Made by a program: the position numbers and the translations under genes. Below are positions 8,944 through 15,324 of a DNA stretch of 19,149 nucleotides, one piece after another. The notes below the pieces were generated by a model. It did no database searches. It was not told the DNA's origin and worked only from the letters and a program-made list of their open reading frames with translations. The DNA lies in contig JAGHBF010000149.1 in NCBI GenBank assembly GCA_021161165.1, forward strand, positions 1-19,149. The letters run 5' to 3'. The number at the start of each line of letters is the position of its first letter. Position 1 is the stretch's first letter. This DNA is from Candidatus Aminicenantota bacterium. Lineage in GTDB: Bacteria; Acidobacteriota; Aminicenantia; S016-38.

Positions 8944-9374
8944 GGATCGAAGATATAATTAATCTTCTTCCACACAGATATCCTTTTTTGCTGGTTGATA
9001 AGGTTAAGGAAATAGAAGATGGGAAGAGAATCGTTGGCATAAAAAATGTGACAATAAACGAAGCCTTTTTTCAGGGACATTTCCCGGGAAGACCAATTAT
9101 GCCAGGAGTGCTTATTCTGGAAGCTATGGCTCAGACAGGAGCGGTGCTTTTACTTCATTCCATACCCGAAGCCCGCAAGAAATTGTTTTATCTGGCAGGA
9201 ATAAAAGAGGCAAAGTTTAGAAGACCTGTAGTTCCTGGAGATGTTCTGGAGATGGAGCTCACAATAGAAAGGCTGAGAAAAAACTATGCCTCTATGAAGG
9301 GAGTTGCAAGGGTAGATGGGGAAGTTGCAGCGGAGGCGATTATTCAATCCTTCGGGGTTGATAATGAAAGCTGA
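8940..9374 (+). CDS. fabZ: (3R)-hydroxyacyl-[acyl-carrier-protein] dehydratase FabZ
   Basis: Hot-dog-fold dehydratase that converts 3-hydroxyacyl-ACP to trans-2-enoyl-ACP in fatty acid elongation. It thereby competes with LpxA for the same hydroxyacyl-ACP, which explains the usual clustering with lpx genes. At 144 residues it has family length. The hallmark LLPHRYPFLLVDKV is at 9-22, catalytic His47 lies in QGHFPGRPIMPGV and Glu61 in LILEAMAQ. The ATG overlaps the ompH stop by four bases; lpxD, which commonly sits here, is absent. The 3' end overlaps lpxA by 11 bases. Glu61 and the short length favour FabZ over FabA. Confidence 0.96.
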   Translation: MRIEDIINLLPHRYPFLLVDKVKEIEDGKRIVGIKNVTINEAFFQGHFPGRPIMPGVLILEAMAQTGAVLLLHSIPEARKKLFYLAGIKEAKFRRPVVPGDVLEMELTIERLRKNYASMKGVARVDGEVAAEAIIQSFGVDNES

Positions 9375-10179
9375 GGTGCATCCCACTGCTGTCCTTCTCG
9401 GTGATGTGGAGGTAAAAGAAGGAGTAAAGATTGGCCCTTACACCATAATTGACGGAGAAAAAGGCAAAGTTGTAATAGGTGAGGGAACAGTAGTATACGG
9501 TCATGTCTGGATTCAGGGTCCCACATTTCTCGGAAAGGACAACAGGATTTATCCTTATGTATCAATAGGGGGAGGTCCACAGGATATAGGTTATAAAGAA
9601 GAGCCCACTGAAATCTACATTGGCGACAGAAATGTTATAAGAGAATACACAACCATAAACAAGGGTTCTACAAAGGATAAAGGCAAGACAGTTATAGGAA
9701 ACGACAATTACTTCATGGCTTATTCCCATATTGCCCATGATTGCAAGATAGGAAACAATATAGTATTTACAAATGGAGCTTCAGTAGCGGGCCATGCAGA
9801 GGTGCACGATTATGCAATATTGAGCGCTTTTGTAGGGGTTCAGCAGTTTTGCAGAATAGGTGCTCATTCTTTTGTTGGTGCATACAGCGCGGTTACTCAG
9901 GATGTGCTTCCCTATGCCAAGGTCGTAGGGATAAGACCCCTCAGGGTGGTTGGTGTTAATACAGTAGGACTTTCGCGAAGAGGCTTTACCAGAGACCAGA
10001 TACGCTCCATAGACAGAGCTTTCAGGCTCCTCCTTCGTTCAGGACTCCTTCTCAAAGAGGCAATTTCAGAAATAGAAAAGGAATTGGGGGACAGGGAAGA
10101 AATAAAGGTAATACTGGACTTCCTCAAGACCCTGGACCCGAGAAGAGGGTTTCACAGAAAATTCGGGAACAGTGGATGA
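9364..10179 (+). CDS. lpxA: Acyl-ACP--UDP-N-acetylglucosamine O-acyltransferase LpxA
   Basis: First enzyme of lipid A synthesis: moves a 3-hydroxyacyl chain from ACP to UDP-GlcNAc, or to UDP-GlcNAc3N in some species. The 271 residues form a left-handed beta helix of hexapeptide repeats followed by a C-terminal helical domain (about 195-271). Catalytic His125 in SHIAHDCKIGN keeps the same number as in E. coli. Gap-free comparison from memory gives Gly at E. coli Lys76, Gln at His160 and Ala at the Gly173 chain-length position; His122 and His144 are kept. The start is the ATG at 9364, since MKAEVHPTAV is the normal N-terminus; the upstream in-frame start at 9316 only reads through the end of fabZ. 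The stop overlaps lpxI as ATGA. Confidence 0.96.
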   Translation: MKAEVHPTAVLLGDVEVKEGVKIGPYTIIDGEKGKVVIGEGTVVYGHVWIQGPTFLGKDNRIYPYVSIGGGPQDIGYKEEPTEIYIGDRNVIREYTTINKGSTKDKGKTVIGNDNYFMAYSHIAHDCKIGNNIVFTNGASVAGHAEVHDYAILSAFVGVQQFCRIGAHSFVGAYSAVTQDVLPYAKVVGIRPLRVVGVNTVGLSRRGFTRDQIRSIDRAFRLLLRSGLLLKEAISEIEKELGDREEIKVILDFLKTLDPRRGFHRKFGNSG

Positions 10180-10958
10180 AACTTCTTGTCATTGCAGGAG
10201 CAGGAGATCTACCAGATGAGGTTATAAGAGGGGCAAAATCTCTGGGGTATTCAGTTGAAGTTATCAGTTTTACCCCCAGAAAATTTGATGCAGAAAGGGT
10301 CCACAATTTGAAAATAGAGGAAATTCCCAGGGCCTTTAAAATAATAGAGGAAAGCGATGCCAATGAAGCAGTTCTTGTGGGAAAGGTAGAACACCGACTT
10401 GCCTTTTCCTCTCTTATGATGCACCCTTCCCTTCTGAAGTTTGTTTCCAGATTCAGGGGGAAAAACCCAATGGGCATTCTTAAGGCTGTAGGAGAAATGA
10501 TTGAGGAAAGAGGTGTGAAACTCGCCTCTCCTTTGAAGTTTCTTTCTCATCTTACTTTTAAAAAAGGGGTGCTTGCAGGAAAGTTGTCATCACAGGAAGA
10601 AAAGGAAATTTCAAAAGCCTTTGACATCGCTAAAAAGATCGCTTCCCTGGACATCGGACTTTCCATAGCATGGAAGGAGGGTGCAGTGATAGCTGTTGAA
10701 GCGGTAGAGGGAACGGATGAAATGATTAAAAGAGCCGGGAATCTTGCAAAAGATTTTTTCCTTTTAAAGGTGGCAAGGCCTACCCAGGATTTGAGGCTCG
10801 ACCTTCCGGTGGTGGGCTTTGAAACAATAAGAAAAGTTTACGAAAACGGAGGAATTGGGGTCGTATTTGAAGCAGAAAAAACAATTTTTCTTCAACCGCA
10901 ACAAGCAATAGAATACGCAAGAAAAAAAGGAATAAAGGTAGTCTCATGGAAAAACTGA
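10176..10958 (+). CDS. lpxI: UDP-2,3-diacylglucosamine pyrophosphatase LpxI (DUF1009)
   Basis: Hydrolyses UDP-2,3-diacylglucosamine to lipid X and UMP, replacing LpxH in bacteria that lack it. The 260-residue product has the LpxI layout. The N-terminal part begins LLVIAGAGDLPDEV and contains VLVGKVEH (66-73). The C-terminal part contains DIGLSIAWKEGAVIAVEAVEGTD in two halves at about 159-181 and TQDLRLDLPVVG (203-214). The RxDLP segment with Asp209 corresponds to the region holding the catalytic Asp known from Caulobacter LpxI. The position between lpxA and a Gfo/Idh gene is the usual one in delta-type and acidobacterial genomes. It overlaps lpxA by four bases and the next gene by 13. It supplies the acceptor used by LpxB, which lies about 3 kb away on the other strand. 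Confidence 0.93.
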   Translation: MKLLVIAGAGDLPDEVIRGAKSLGYSVEVISFTPRKFDAERVHNLKIEEIPRAFKIIEESDANEAVLVGKVEHRLAFSSLMMHPSLLKFVSRFRGKNPMGILKAVGEMIEERGVKLASPLKFLSHLTFKKGVLAGKLSSQEEKEISKAFDIAKKIASLDIGLSIAWKEGAVIAVEAVEGTDEMIKRAGNLAKDFFLLKVARPTQDLRLDLPVVGFETIRKVYENGGIGVVFEAEKTIFLQPQQAIEYARKKGIKVVSWKN

Positions 10959-11866
10959 AATTGGCAGTGATTGGAGTGGGAAAGCTGGGAAGTCAGCATG
11001 CCAGAGTTGTTTCAGAATCAGAAGATGCAGAACTTATTTATGTTGTTGACATAATAAAAGAGAGAGCAGAAGAAATGGCTTCAGTCTACTCAGCGGAACC
11101 GCTTATGGATTATAAGCTTGTGAAAGATGTAGATGGGGTGATAATTGCAACCCCCACGACTTCCCATTATGAAATAGCCGCTCATTTCCTTGAAAAGGGA
11201 ATAAATGTGCTTGTTGAAAAACCTGTAACTTCAACCTATAAGGAGGCAGAAAAACTTCTTAAACTTGCTGAGGCGAAGAATTCTGTTCTTCTTGTAGGAC
11301 ATGTAGAAAGATTTAACCCTGCAGTAAGAAGGCTGCTTGAGCTTAGAAAGAAACCAGAATATATAAGAGCTCAGAGGCTGAGCCAGTTTACAGGGAGGTC
11401 AACAGATATAGATGTTGTATTTGACCTTATGATACATGACCTCGAGCTCATAATTACAATAATGGATGAGGAACCAAAATTGCATCATGCCTTTGGCTTT
11501 TCCTTCATTACAGGAAAGCTGGATTTTGCAACCGCAACTCTTTACTTTAGCAATGGAATTGCAGAGGTAACAGCCAGCCGTGTATATGACAAAAAGGTAA
11601 GAAGAATGGATGCATATTTTCCTTCCGGGACCTATGCAAAGGTGGATTTTGCAGAAAACACCTTCGCTGTTTTCAGACCCATGAATAAATGGATAGAGCA
11701 GGAGTGGATAAGAAGCATTACAAAAGAAAATCTGATGAGCCAGCTCGAGAACTTTGTAAAAGCTATAAAGGGAGAGGCAGAGAAAATAGACTATTCTGCC
11801 ATAAAAGCCCTGAAACTGGCGGAGAAAATATCAAACCGTGCTGGAAGCTCTGTTAAAAAAAGCTGA
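10946..11866 (+). CDS. Gfo/Idh/MocA-family NAD(P)-dependent dehydrogenase, possible UDP-GlcNAc 3-dehydrogenase (GnnA-like)
   Basis: Cytoplasmic sugar or nucleotide-sugar oxidoreductase. The Rossmann motif GVGKLG is at 10-15, the EKP motif with the conserved Lys at 91-93, and HVERFNPA (119-126) plus DLMIHDLEL (160-168) place the substrate-binding residues. The length of 306 residues is normal for the family. Genes of this family sit between lpxA and lpxB in many genomes. In Acidithiobacillus the equivalent GnnA oxidises UDP-GlcNAc at C3 so that the transaminase GnnB can make UDP-GlcNAc3N for LpxA. GnnA activity here is an inference from position only; no GnnB-like aminotransferase is in the window. 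The ATG overlaps lpxI by 13 bases, and the end overlaps the next gene by 29. Confidence 0.85.
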   Translation: MEKLKLAVIGVGKLGSQHARVVSESEDAELIYVVDIIKERAEEMASVYSAEPLMDYKLVKDVDGVIIATPTTSHYEIAAHFLEKGINVLVEKPVTSTYKEAEKLLKLAEAKNSVLLVGHVERFNPAVRRLLELRKKPEYIRAQRLSQFTGRSTDIDVVFDLMIHDLELIITIMDEEPKLHHAFGFSFITGKLDFATATLYFSNGIAEVTASRVYDKKVRRMDAYFPSGTYAKVDFAENTFAVFRPMNKWIEQEWIRSITKENLMSQLENFVKAIKGEAEKIDYSAIKALKLAEKISNRAGSSVKKS

Positions 11867-12818
11867 AGAAAAGGGAATTCCCGGGGGAGAAGTTCTTCTT
11901 GCAGAAAAGGGAAGAATAAAAGAGTATCATTCTTACGGCTACTTAAGCATAGTGCCTGAGAAAATTCCCTGGGAACGAGGAAGATTTCTTGACCTCGCTT
12001 CCATAACAAAGCCTTTAGTAACAGCTTTTTTAATTCTCTATTTTGCATCAAAGGGAGAGCTTTCTCTTGAAGATGATATAGGAAAGTATGTGCCTGAACT
12101 TTCCCACTGGAAGGTTGCCATTATAGAACTTGCCACACATTCTGCCGGCCTTCCAGCATGGGTTCCACTTTATAGAGGTGGAGCAGGAAGGCAGGCTATG
12201 CTTGCAGAGCTCGCAACTCTGGAGCCATCTAAAAGAGGGCAGGTTGTGTACAGTTGTCCTGGCTACATAGCCCTTGGCCTTGTTATAGAAAAACTGACCG
12301 ATTCAAGAATCCGGGATTTTGTGCCTGAATTTTTTTTAGAATACGGTATAGAAATAAAATATGGAAAAATCCCGGAAGAAATTTCCGTGCCAACAGAACT
12401 TGGCAATATTTACGAGAGGGAAAAGGCAGGACAGGTAAAGGTAAAATTTAGGGAAAACCTTATATGGGGAGAGGTTCATGACGGGAATTCCTATTATTGG
12501 GGCGGAGATGCGGGGAATGCCGGTGCCTTTGCAAAGGCAGATGACCTTATAAAATTTCCTCTTCTTATGGATATCCTGGGCGATTACAGGAAGTTCGCAA
12601 CAGAGTGCTTAGTTGAAACAAGAAGTTTTGGATGGGACACAAGGGGAGATGTTATTCTTCACCATGGATTTACAGGGGGGACACTTATAATTAATCCTGT
12701 AAAACAACGGCTGGCTTTTGTTTATCTTAATAGGACCCATCCCTATGTGCGCTTCGAGGAGATGGAGGAACTCCGTAGAGAATTTATGAAAATTTCCCTT
12801 CAAACCCTGAAAAAATGA
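11838..12818 (+). CDS. Serine hydrolase of the class C beta-lactamase/esterase family
   Basis: Penicillin-binding-protein-like serine hydrolase of 326 residues. The catalytic SxxK is Ser55-Ile-Thr-Lys58 in DLASITKPLV. The second motif is Tyr138-Ser-Cys140 (VVYSCPGY), where most relatives have Tyr-x-Asn or Tyr-Ser-Asp. The third box is HHGFTGGT (275-282), a common form of the KTG box in esterase-like members. No signal peptide or membrane segment is apparent, so it looks cytoplasmic, which argues against a role as a periplasmic beta-lactamase. The substrate could be an ester, D-amino-acid peptide or cell-wall product. The start is a GTG at 11838, overlapping the dehydrogenase by 29 bases; it is the last gene of the long array. 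The fold is confident; the function is unknown. Confidence 0.82.
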   Translation: MLEALLKKAEEKGIPGGEVLLAEKGRIKEYHSYGYLSIVPEKIPWERGRFLDLASITKPLVTAFLILYFASKGELSLEDDIGKYVPELSHWKVAIIELATHSAGLPAWVPLYRGGAGRQAMLAELATLEPSKRGQVVYSCPGYIALGLVIEKLTDSRIRDFVPEFFLEYGIEIKYGKIPEEISVPTELGNIYEREKAGQVKVKFRENLIWGEVHDGNSYYWGGDAGNAGAFAKADDLIKFPLLMDILGDYRKFATECLVETRSFGWDTRGDVILHHGFTGGTLIINPVKQRLAFVYLNRTHPYVRFEEMEELRREFMKISLQTLKK

Positions 12819-12827
12819 GGATTTCCC

Positions 12828-12856
12828 TTGAAATTAGCTCTGGTTGTGTCTATAAT
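12828..12856 (+). promoter_or_regulatory. Sigma-70-type promoter of the HU gene
   Basis: TTGAAA at 12828-12833 and TATAAT at 12851-12856 are separated by exactly 17 bases, very close to the housekeeping consensus. Transcription would start near 12863, giving a leader of about 24 bases containing AAGGAGGT (12873-12880) six bases before the HU ATG. Confidence 0.75.
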
Positions 12857-12886
12857 AAGAACTGAAAAAATTAAGGAGGTAAAAGG

Positions 12887-13150
12887 ATGGAGGACATTTA
12901 CAGGTCTTTAGCAAAGGAACTTGGCATCAGCCAGGAAAAAGTAAGGAAAACCGTCAAACTCTTTTTCGAAAAGGCTGGTGAAAAGGCTGCAAAAGGGGAA
13001 AGAGTGGTGGTTCCGGGGTATATCTCAATTGTTAAGGTAAAAAGAGCTGCCCGTACAGGAGTTAATCCCCGCACAAGAGAGAAAATGAAGATTCCTGCAA
13101 AGGAAGTTCTCAAGGCAAAAGTAGGAAAGAAACTCCAGGAAAAACTCTGA
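12887..13150 (+). CDS. HU/IHF-family DNA-binding protein
   Basis: Small nucleoid protein that binds and bends DNA as a dimer. The 87 residues match the usual 90 or so. The N-terminal helical dimerisation part is about 1-40, and the beta-arm region is RAARTGVNPRTREKMKIPA at about 53-71, with the DNA-intercalating Pro61. The common arm sequence is TGRNPxTGE, so Val59 for Arg and Arg64 for Gly are departures, and PGYISIVKV replaces the usual GFGTFEV. This suggests a divergent HU paralogue, not the canonical copy. It has its own strong promoter, a consensus ribosome binding site and a terminator, so it is probably a highly expressed single-gene unit. Confidence 0.93.
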   Translation: MEDIYRSLAKELGISQEKVRKTVKLFFEKAGEKAAKGERVVVPGYISIVKVKRAARTGVNPRTREKMKIPAKEVLKAKVGKKLQEKL

Positions 13151-13167
13151 ATTTGTCTATTGAAATT

Positions 13168-13199
13168 CCCCCCTCTTCAGGAGGGGGGGTTATTATTTT
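13168..13199 (+). terminator. Rho-independent terminator after the HU gene
   Basis: A perfect 8-base stem pairs 13168-13175 (CCCCCCTC) with 13181-13188 (GAGGGGGG) around a TTCAG loop, followed by a T-rich tail (TTATTATTTT, 13190-13199). It ends three bases before the next start codon. Confidence 0.88.
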
Positions 13200-13202
13200 A
13201 AG

Positions 13203-14093
13203 ATGAAAAAGCTGACCTTAATAAGAGAAAGCAGACGCCCAAGAAACATAAGGGTTCTTCTTGAAAAAAGCTCTTTTGCAGATACACTTGAGGGCGTCTC
13301 ATCCGTGCTTATTAAGGTTAATCTCATTGGATTTAGAGAAAAATACGGGATGACAAGTCCCGAAGCCGCAGCAGAACTTGTTAAATTTATAAAGGAAATA
13401 AAAAAAGATGCTAACATAATAATAGCTGAAGCTTCGCAGACTGCTTATTCCGAAGGAAAATCCACAGAGGAAGTATTTAAACGCCAGAAATTTGCCCTTG
13501 CTAAAAGAGAGGGGGCAGAACTTTTTCCTCTGGAAAAGGGAGAATACGAAGAAATAGAAATAGAAACTGTTGAGGGCAGAAGAAAAATAAGAGTGTCTAA
13601 ATTGAGAGCAGACCTCATAATTTCATTCACCCCACCTAAAACACATCCTGTTCTTGTGGTCTCTGCAGCTATAGATAACATAGCCTTTGGGATGACCCAT
13701 CCGGAGGACAGGCATCTACTATATGGGGGAAAATTATGGCCTGAAAACCCACTTCCCTTTTACAAATATGCTGCAAGGAATGTGGTGAAAGTCGTAAAGC
13801 ACATAGGGCCACATGTGGGAATTATTGATGGACTTTTCGGAATGGAAGGAAGGGGACCTATCTCAGGAACCCCGGTTTTTCATCAATTTGCAACGGCATC
13901 CAGGGATTTTGTTTTACTGGATTCCCTCACTGCTGCCCTTACAGGGACAGAGCCAGAGAAAATTGAATATTTGAAAATAGCAGAAGATAGAGGACTCGGA
14001 CACATGGATTATAAAAAATTTATACCCGCCGACAGGATAAAACAAATAAGGTTCCCATACAGACTTCATCCTGCTTCAATGAAACTGGTTTAA
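13203..14093 (+). CDS. DUF362-family protein of unknown function
   Basis: The 296-residue product carries the DUF362 pattern: VLIKVNLIG at 35-43 (usually IKPN), a Lys-Thr-His in TPPKTHPV at 143-150, and VGIIDGLFGMEGRGPISGTP ending at 224, then Asp240. It contains no cysteine, so unlike many DUF362 proteins it has no linked ferredoxin domain and no Fe-S site. No signal peptide or membrane helix is seen. The family has no firmly established reaction that I can name. The ATG at 13203 lies right after the HU terminator. The only purine-rich site upstream is the G-run of the terminator stem itself, so expression may depend on that hairpin or on read-through. The gene converges on lpxB. Confidence 0.8.
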   Translation: MKKLTLIRESRRPRNIRVLLEKSSFADTLEGVSSVLIKVNLIGFREKYGMTSPEAAAELVKFIKEIKKDANIIIAEASQTAYSEGKSTEEVFKRQKFALAKREGAELFPLEKGEYEEIEIETVEGRRKIRVSKLRADLIISFTPPKTHPVLVVSAAIDNIAFGMTHPEDRHLLYGGKLWPENPLPFYKYAARNVVKVVKHIGPHVGIIDGLFGMEGRGPISGTPVFHQFATASRDFVLLDSLTAALTGTEPEKIEYLKIAEDRGLGHMDYKKFIPADRIKQIRFPYRLHPASMKLV

Positions 14094-14096
14094 AGG

Positions 14097-14144
14097 GCGT
14101 TACTGCGCTGGCGCGTTAAAGCGTTTTCGCGTCAGAGCGTTTAT
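14097..14144. repeat. Degenerate tandem array, six 8-base units (consensus GCGTTNNN)
   Basis: Six consecutive 8-base units each start with GCG. Units 1, 3, 4 and 6 start GCGTT, unit 2 GCGCT and unit 5 GCGTC, and the last three bases vary. The array starts four bases after the DUF362 stop and lies in the convergent gap. The strict spacing with variable ends is seen directly; origin and function are unknown. Confidence 0.7.
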
Positions 14145-14164
14145 CCATTTTTGATGTTTAGAAA

Positions 14165-14202
14165 TCGGGGTCTTCGGGGTCAGGTCTTCACATTTGACAT
14201 TT
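14165..14202. repeat. Nested short direct repeats, possible remnant of an interspersed repeat element
   Basis: TCGGGGTC occurs at 14165-14172 and 14174-14181, GGTCTTC at 14169-14175 and 14183-14189, and ACATTT at 14190-14195 and 14197-14202. The run resembles GGGGTCAGGTCTTGACATTTGACATT-like sequences that I recall near IS200-like (REP-associated) transposases in various genomes. That link is from memory and unverified. No transposase gene is present. Confidence 0.4.
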
Positions 14203-14220
14203 AACTCTTCAAGAAGAAAA

Positions 14221-15324
14221 TCAGTGCTTTTTCATAAATTCCTGTATTGCCTCTGCGGCGATGCGGGAGGCAGGTTCTGGAGGAAAGAGGGATTTTATCC
14301 TTCTGAATTCTCGCAGCATTTTTTCTCTTTTTTCGCTGTCATTTAAAAGGGCCTCTGTTTCCCTGAGCAGGTTTTCCACGGTAAAATCCTTCTGCATGAG
14401 CTCCCTTACCACCTCGCCATCTGCAAGGATGTTTACTATGGAGTAGTGGCTGAGCTTTACGAGAGGGCGGAAAAGATAGGTTAAGGAGGACAGCCTGTAG
14501 AAGACAACATGAGGTTTTTCAAGAATTGCAGCCTCAAGGGGAACTGTTCCTGATGCGCAGACCACAACCTTGCTGTAAGCCATGGCAGAATAGCGTTCTT
14601 CAAATATCGGAACAAAAGGTGAAAGGTCGTATTTTTTTATCTCCTCTCTCACGCTTGGGGCAACGGGAAGGAGCACCTCCAGTCCGTGACGTTTCCTTAT
14701 AACCTCTGCAAATTTTCCCAGTGTTTCCATGTGATAGTGAAGTTCTTGGGGACGGCTCCCGGGCAGAACCGCAATATAGTCACTGTGTATCCAGTATTTC
14801 TTCCTGAACTCCTCCTCTGAAAGCTCGAGCTTTACGATTTCAAACAGGGGATGGCTAACGAACTTATGGGGAACTCCCCATTTGCTGTATATTTCCTGCT
14901 CAAAGGGGAAGATCAAAAGTTCAAGGTCAATCAGACGTTTTATCTTTTTCATTCTTCCCTCTCTCCATGCCCAGACCGTTGGACTGATGAAGTGAATTAC
15001 AGGGATATTAACCTTCTTTTTTACCCTCGCTGCCAGGCGGAAGTGGAAGTCAGGAAAGTCCACAAGGAAGAGCAGGGCGGGTTTCCTCCTTACGATTTCC
15101 TCCTCCAGAAAGTCGAGCATCCTTTTTATTTCCCTTAACCTGGGGATTATCTCGAAGATTCCTCCAATCTGAAGCCTTTCCATGGGAAGGATTATCTCTG
15201 CCCCTGCCCTTTTCAGGTTTTCTCCGCCGACCCCAAAGCCCTTAACCCCGAGCTTTTCAAAAACAAGGGATGCATAGAGCTCTGCCGAAAGTTCCGCTGC
15301 CGAGACAAAAATCAACCTTTCCAA
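14221..15324 (-). CDS. lpxB: Lipid A disaccharide synthase LpxB (GT19)
   Basis: Joins UDP-2,3-diacylglucosamine and lipid X into the lipid A disaccharide at the inner face of the inner membrane. The 367 residues match the family: VDFPDFHFRLA (88-98, holding the counterpart of E. coli Asp98), HFISPTVWAWREGR (111-124), AVLPGSRPQE (185-194), CASGTVPLEAA and IVNILADGEVVRELM. The N-terminal signature GExSGD is changed to AELSAE: Glu11 and Ser13 are kept, but both glycines are Ala and the Asp is Glu. The start is TTG at 15324, preceded by AAGGTGG and overlapping the upstream pilin gene by 13 bases. It is separated from lpxA/lpxI, with which it usually clusters, and lies last in the pnp-pilin array. 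Confidence 0.94.
   Translation of the reverse strand: MERLIFVSAAELSAELYASLVFEKLGVKGFGVGGENLKRAGAEIILPMERLQIGGIFEIIPRLREIKRMLDFLEEEIVRRKPALLFLVDFPDFHFRLAARVKKKVNIPVIHFISPTVWAWREGRMKKIKRLIDLELLIFPFEQEIYSKWGVPHKFVSHPLFEIVKLELSEEEFRKKYWIHSDYIAVLPGSRPQELHYHMETLGKFAEVIRKRHGLEVLLPVAPSVREEIKKYDLSPFVPIFEERYSAMAYSKVVVCASGTVPLEAAILEKPHVVFYRLSSLTYLFRPLVKLSHYSIVNILADGEVVRELMQKDFTVENLLRETEALLNDSEKREKMLREFRRIKSLFPPEPASRIAAEAIQEFMKKH

Noticed and set aside
9316..9363. Upstream start for lpxA adding 16 residues
   Set aside because: The extra residues read the end of fabZ out of frame and precede the standard MKAEVHPTAV N-terminus; residue numbering from 9364 also aligns His125 with E. coli.
14097..14144. CRISPR array
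   Set aside because: Units are 8 bases with no spacers and degenerate sequence; no cas genes are present.
14105..14217. Intrinsic terminator in the DUF362-lpxB convergent gap
   Set aside because: Small self-complementary pieces exist (GCGCTGGCGC, and TCTTC-AA-GAAGA at 14206-14217), but none has a sound loop followed by a T-tract on either strand.
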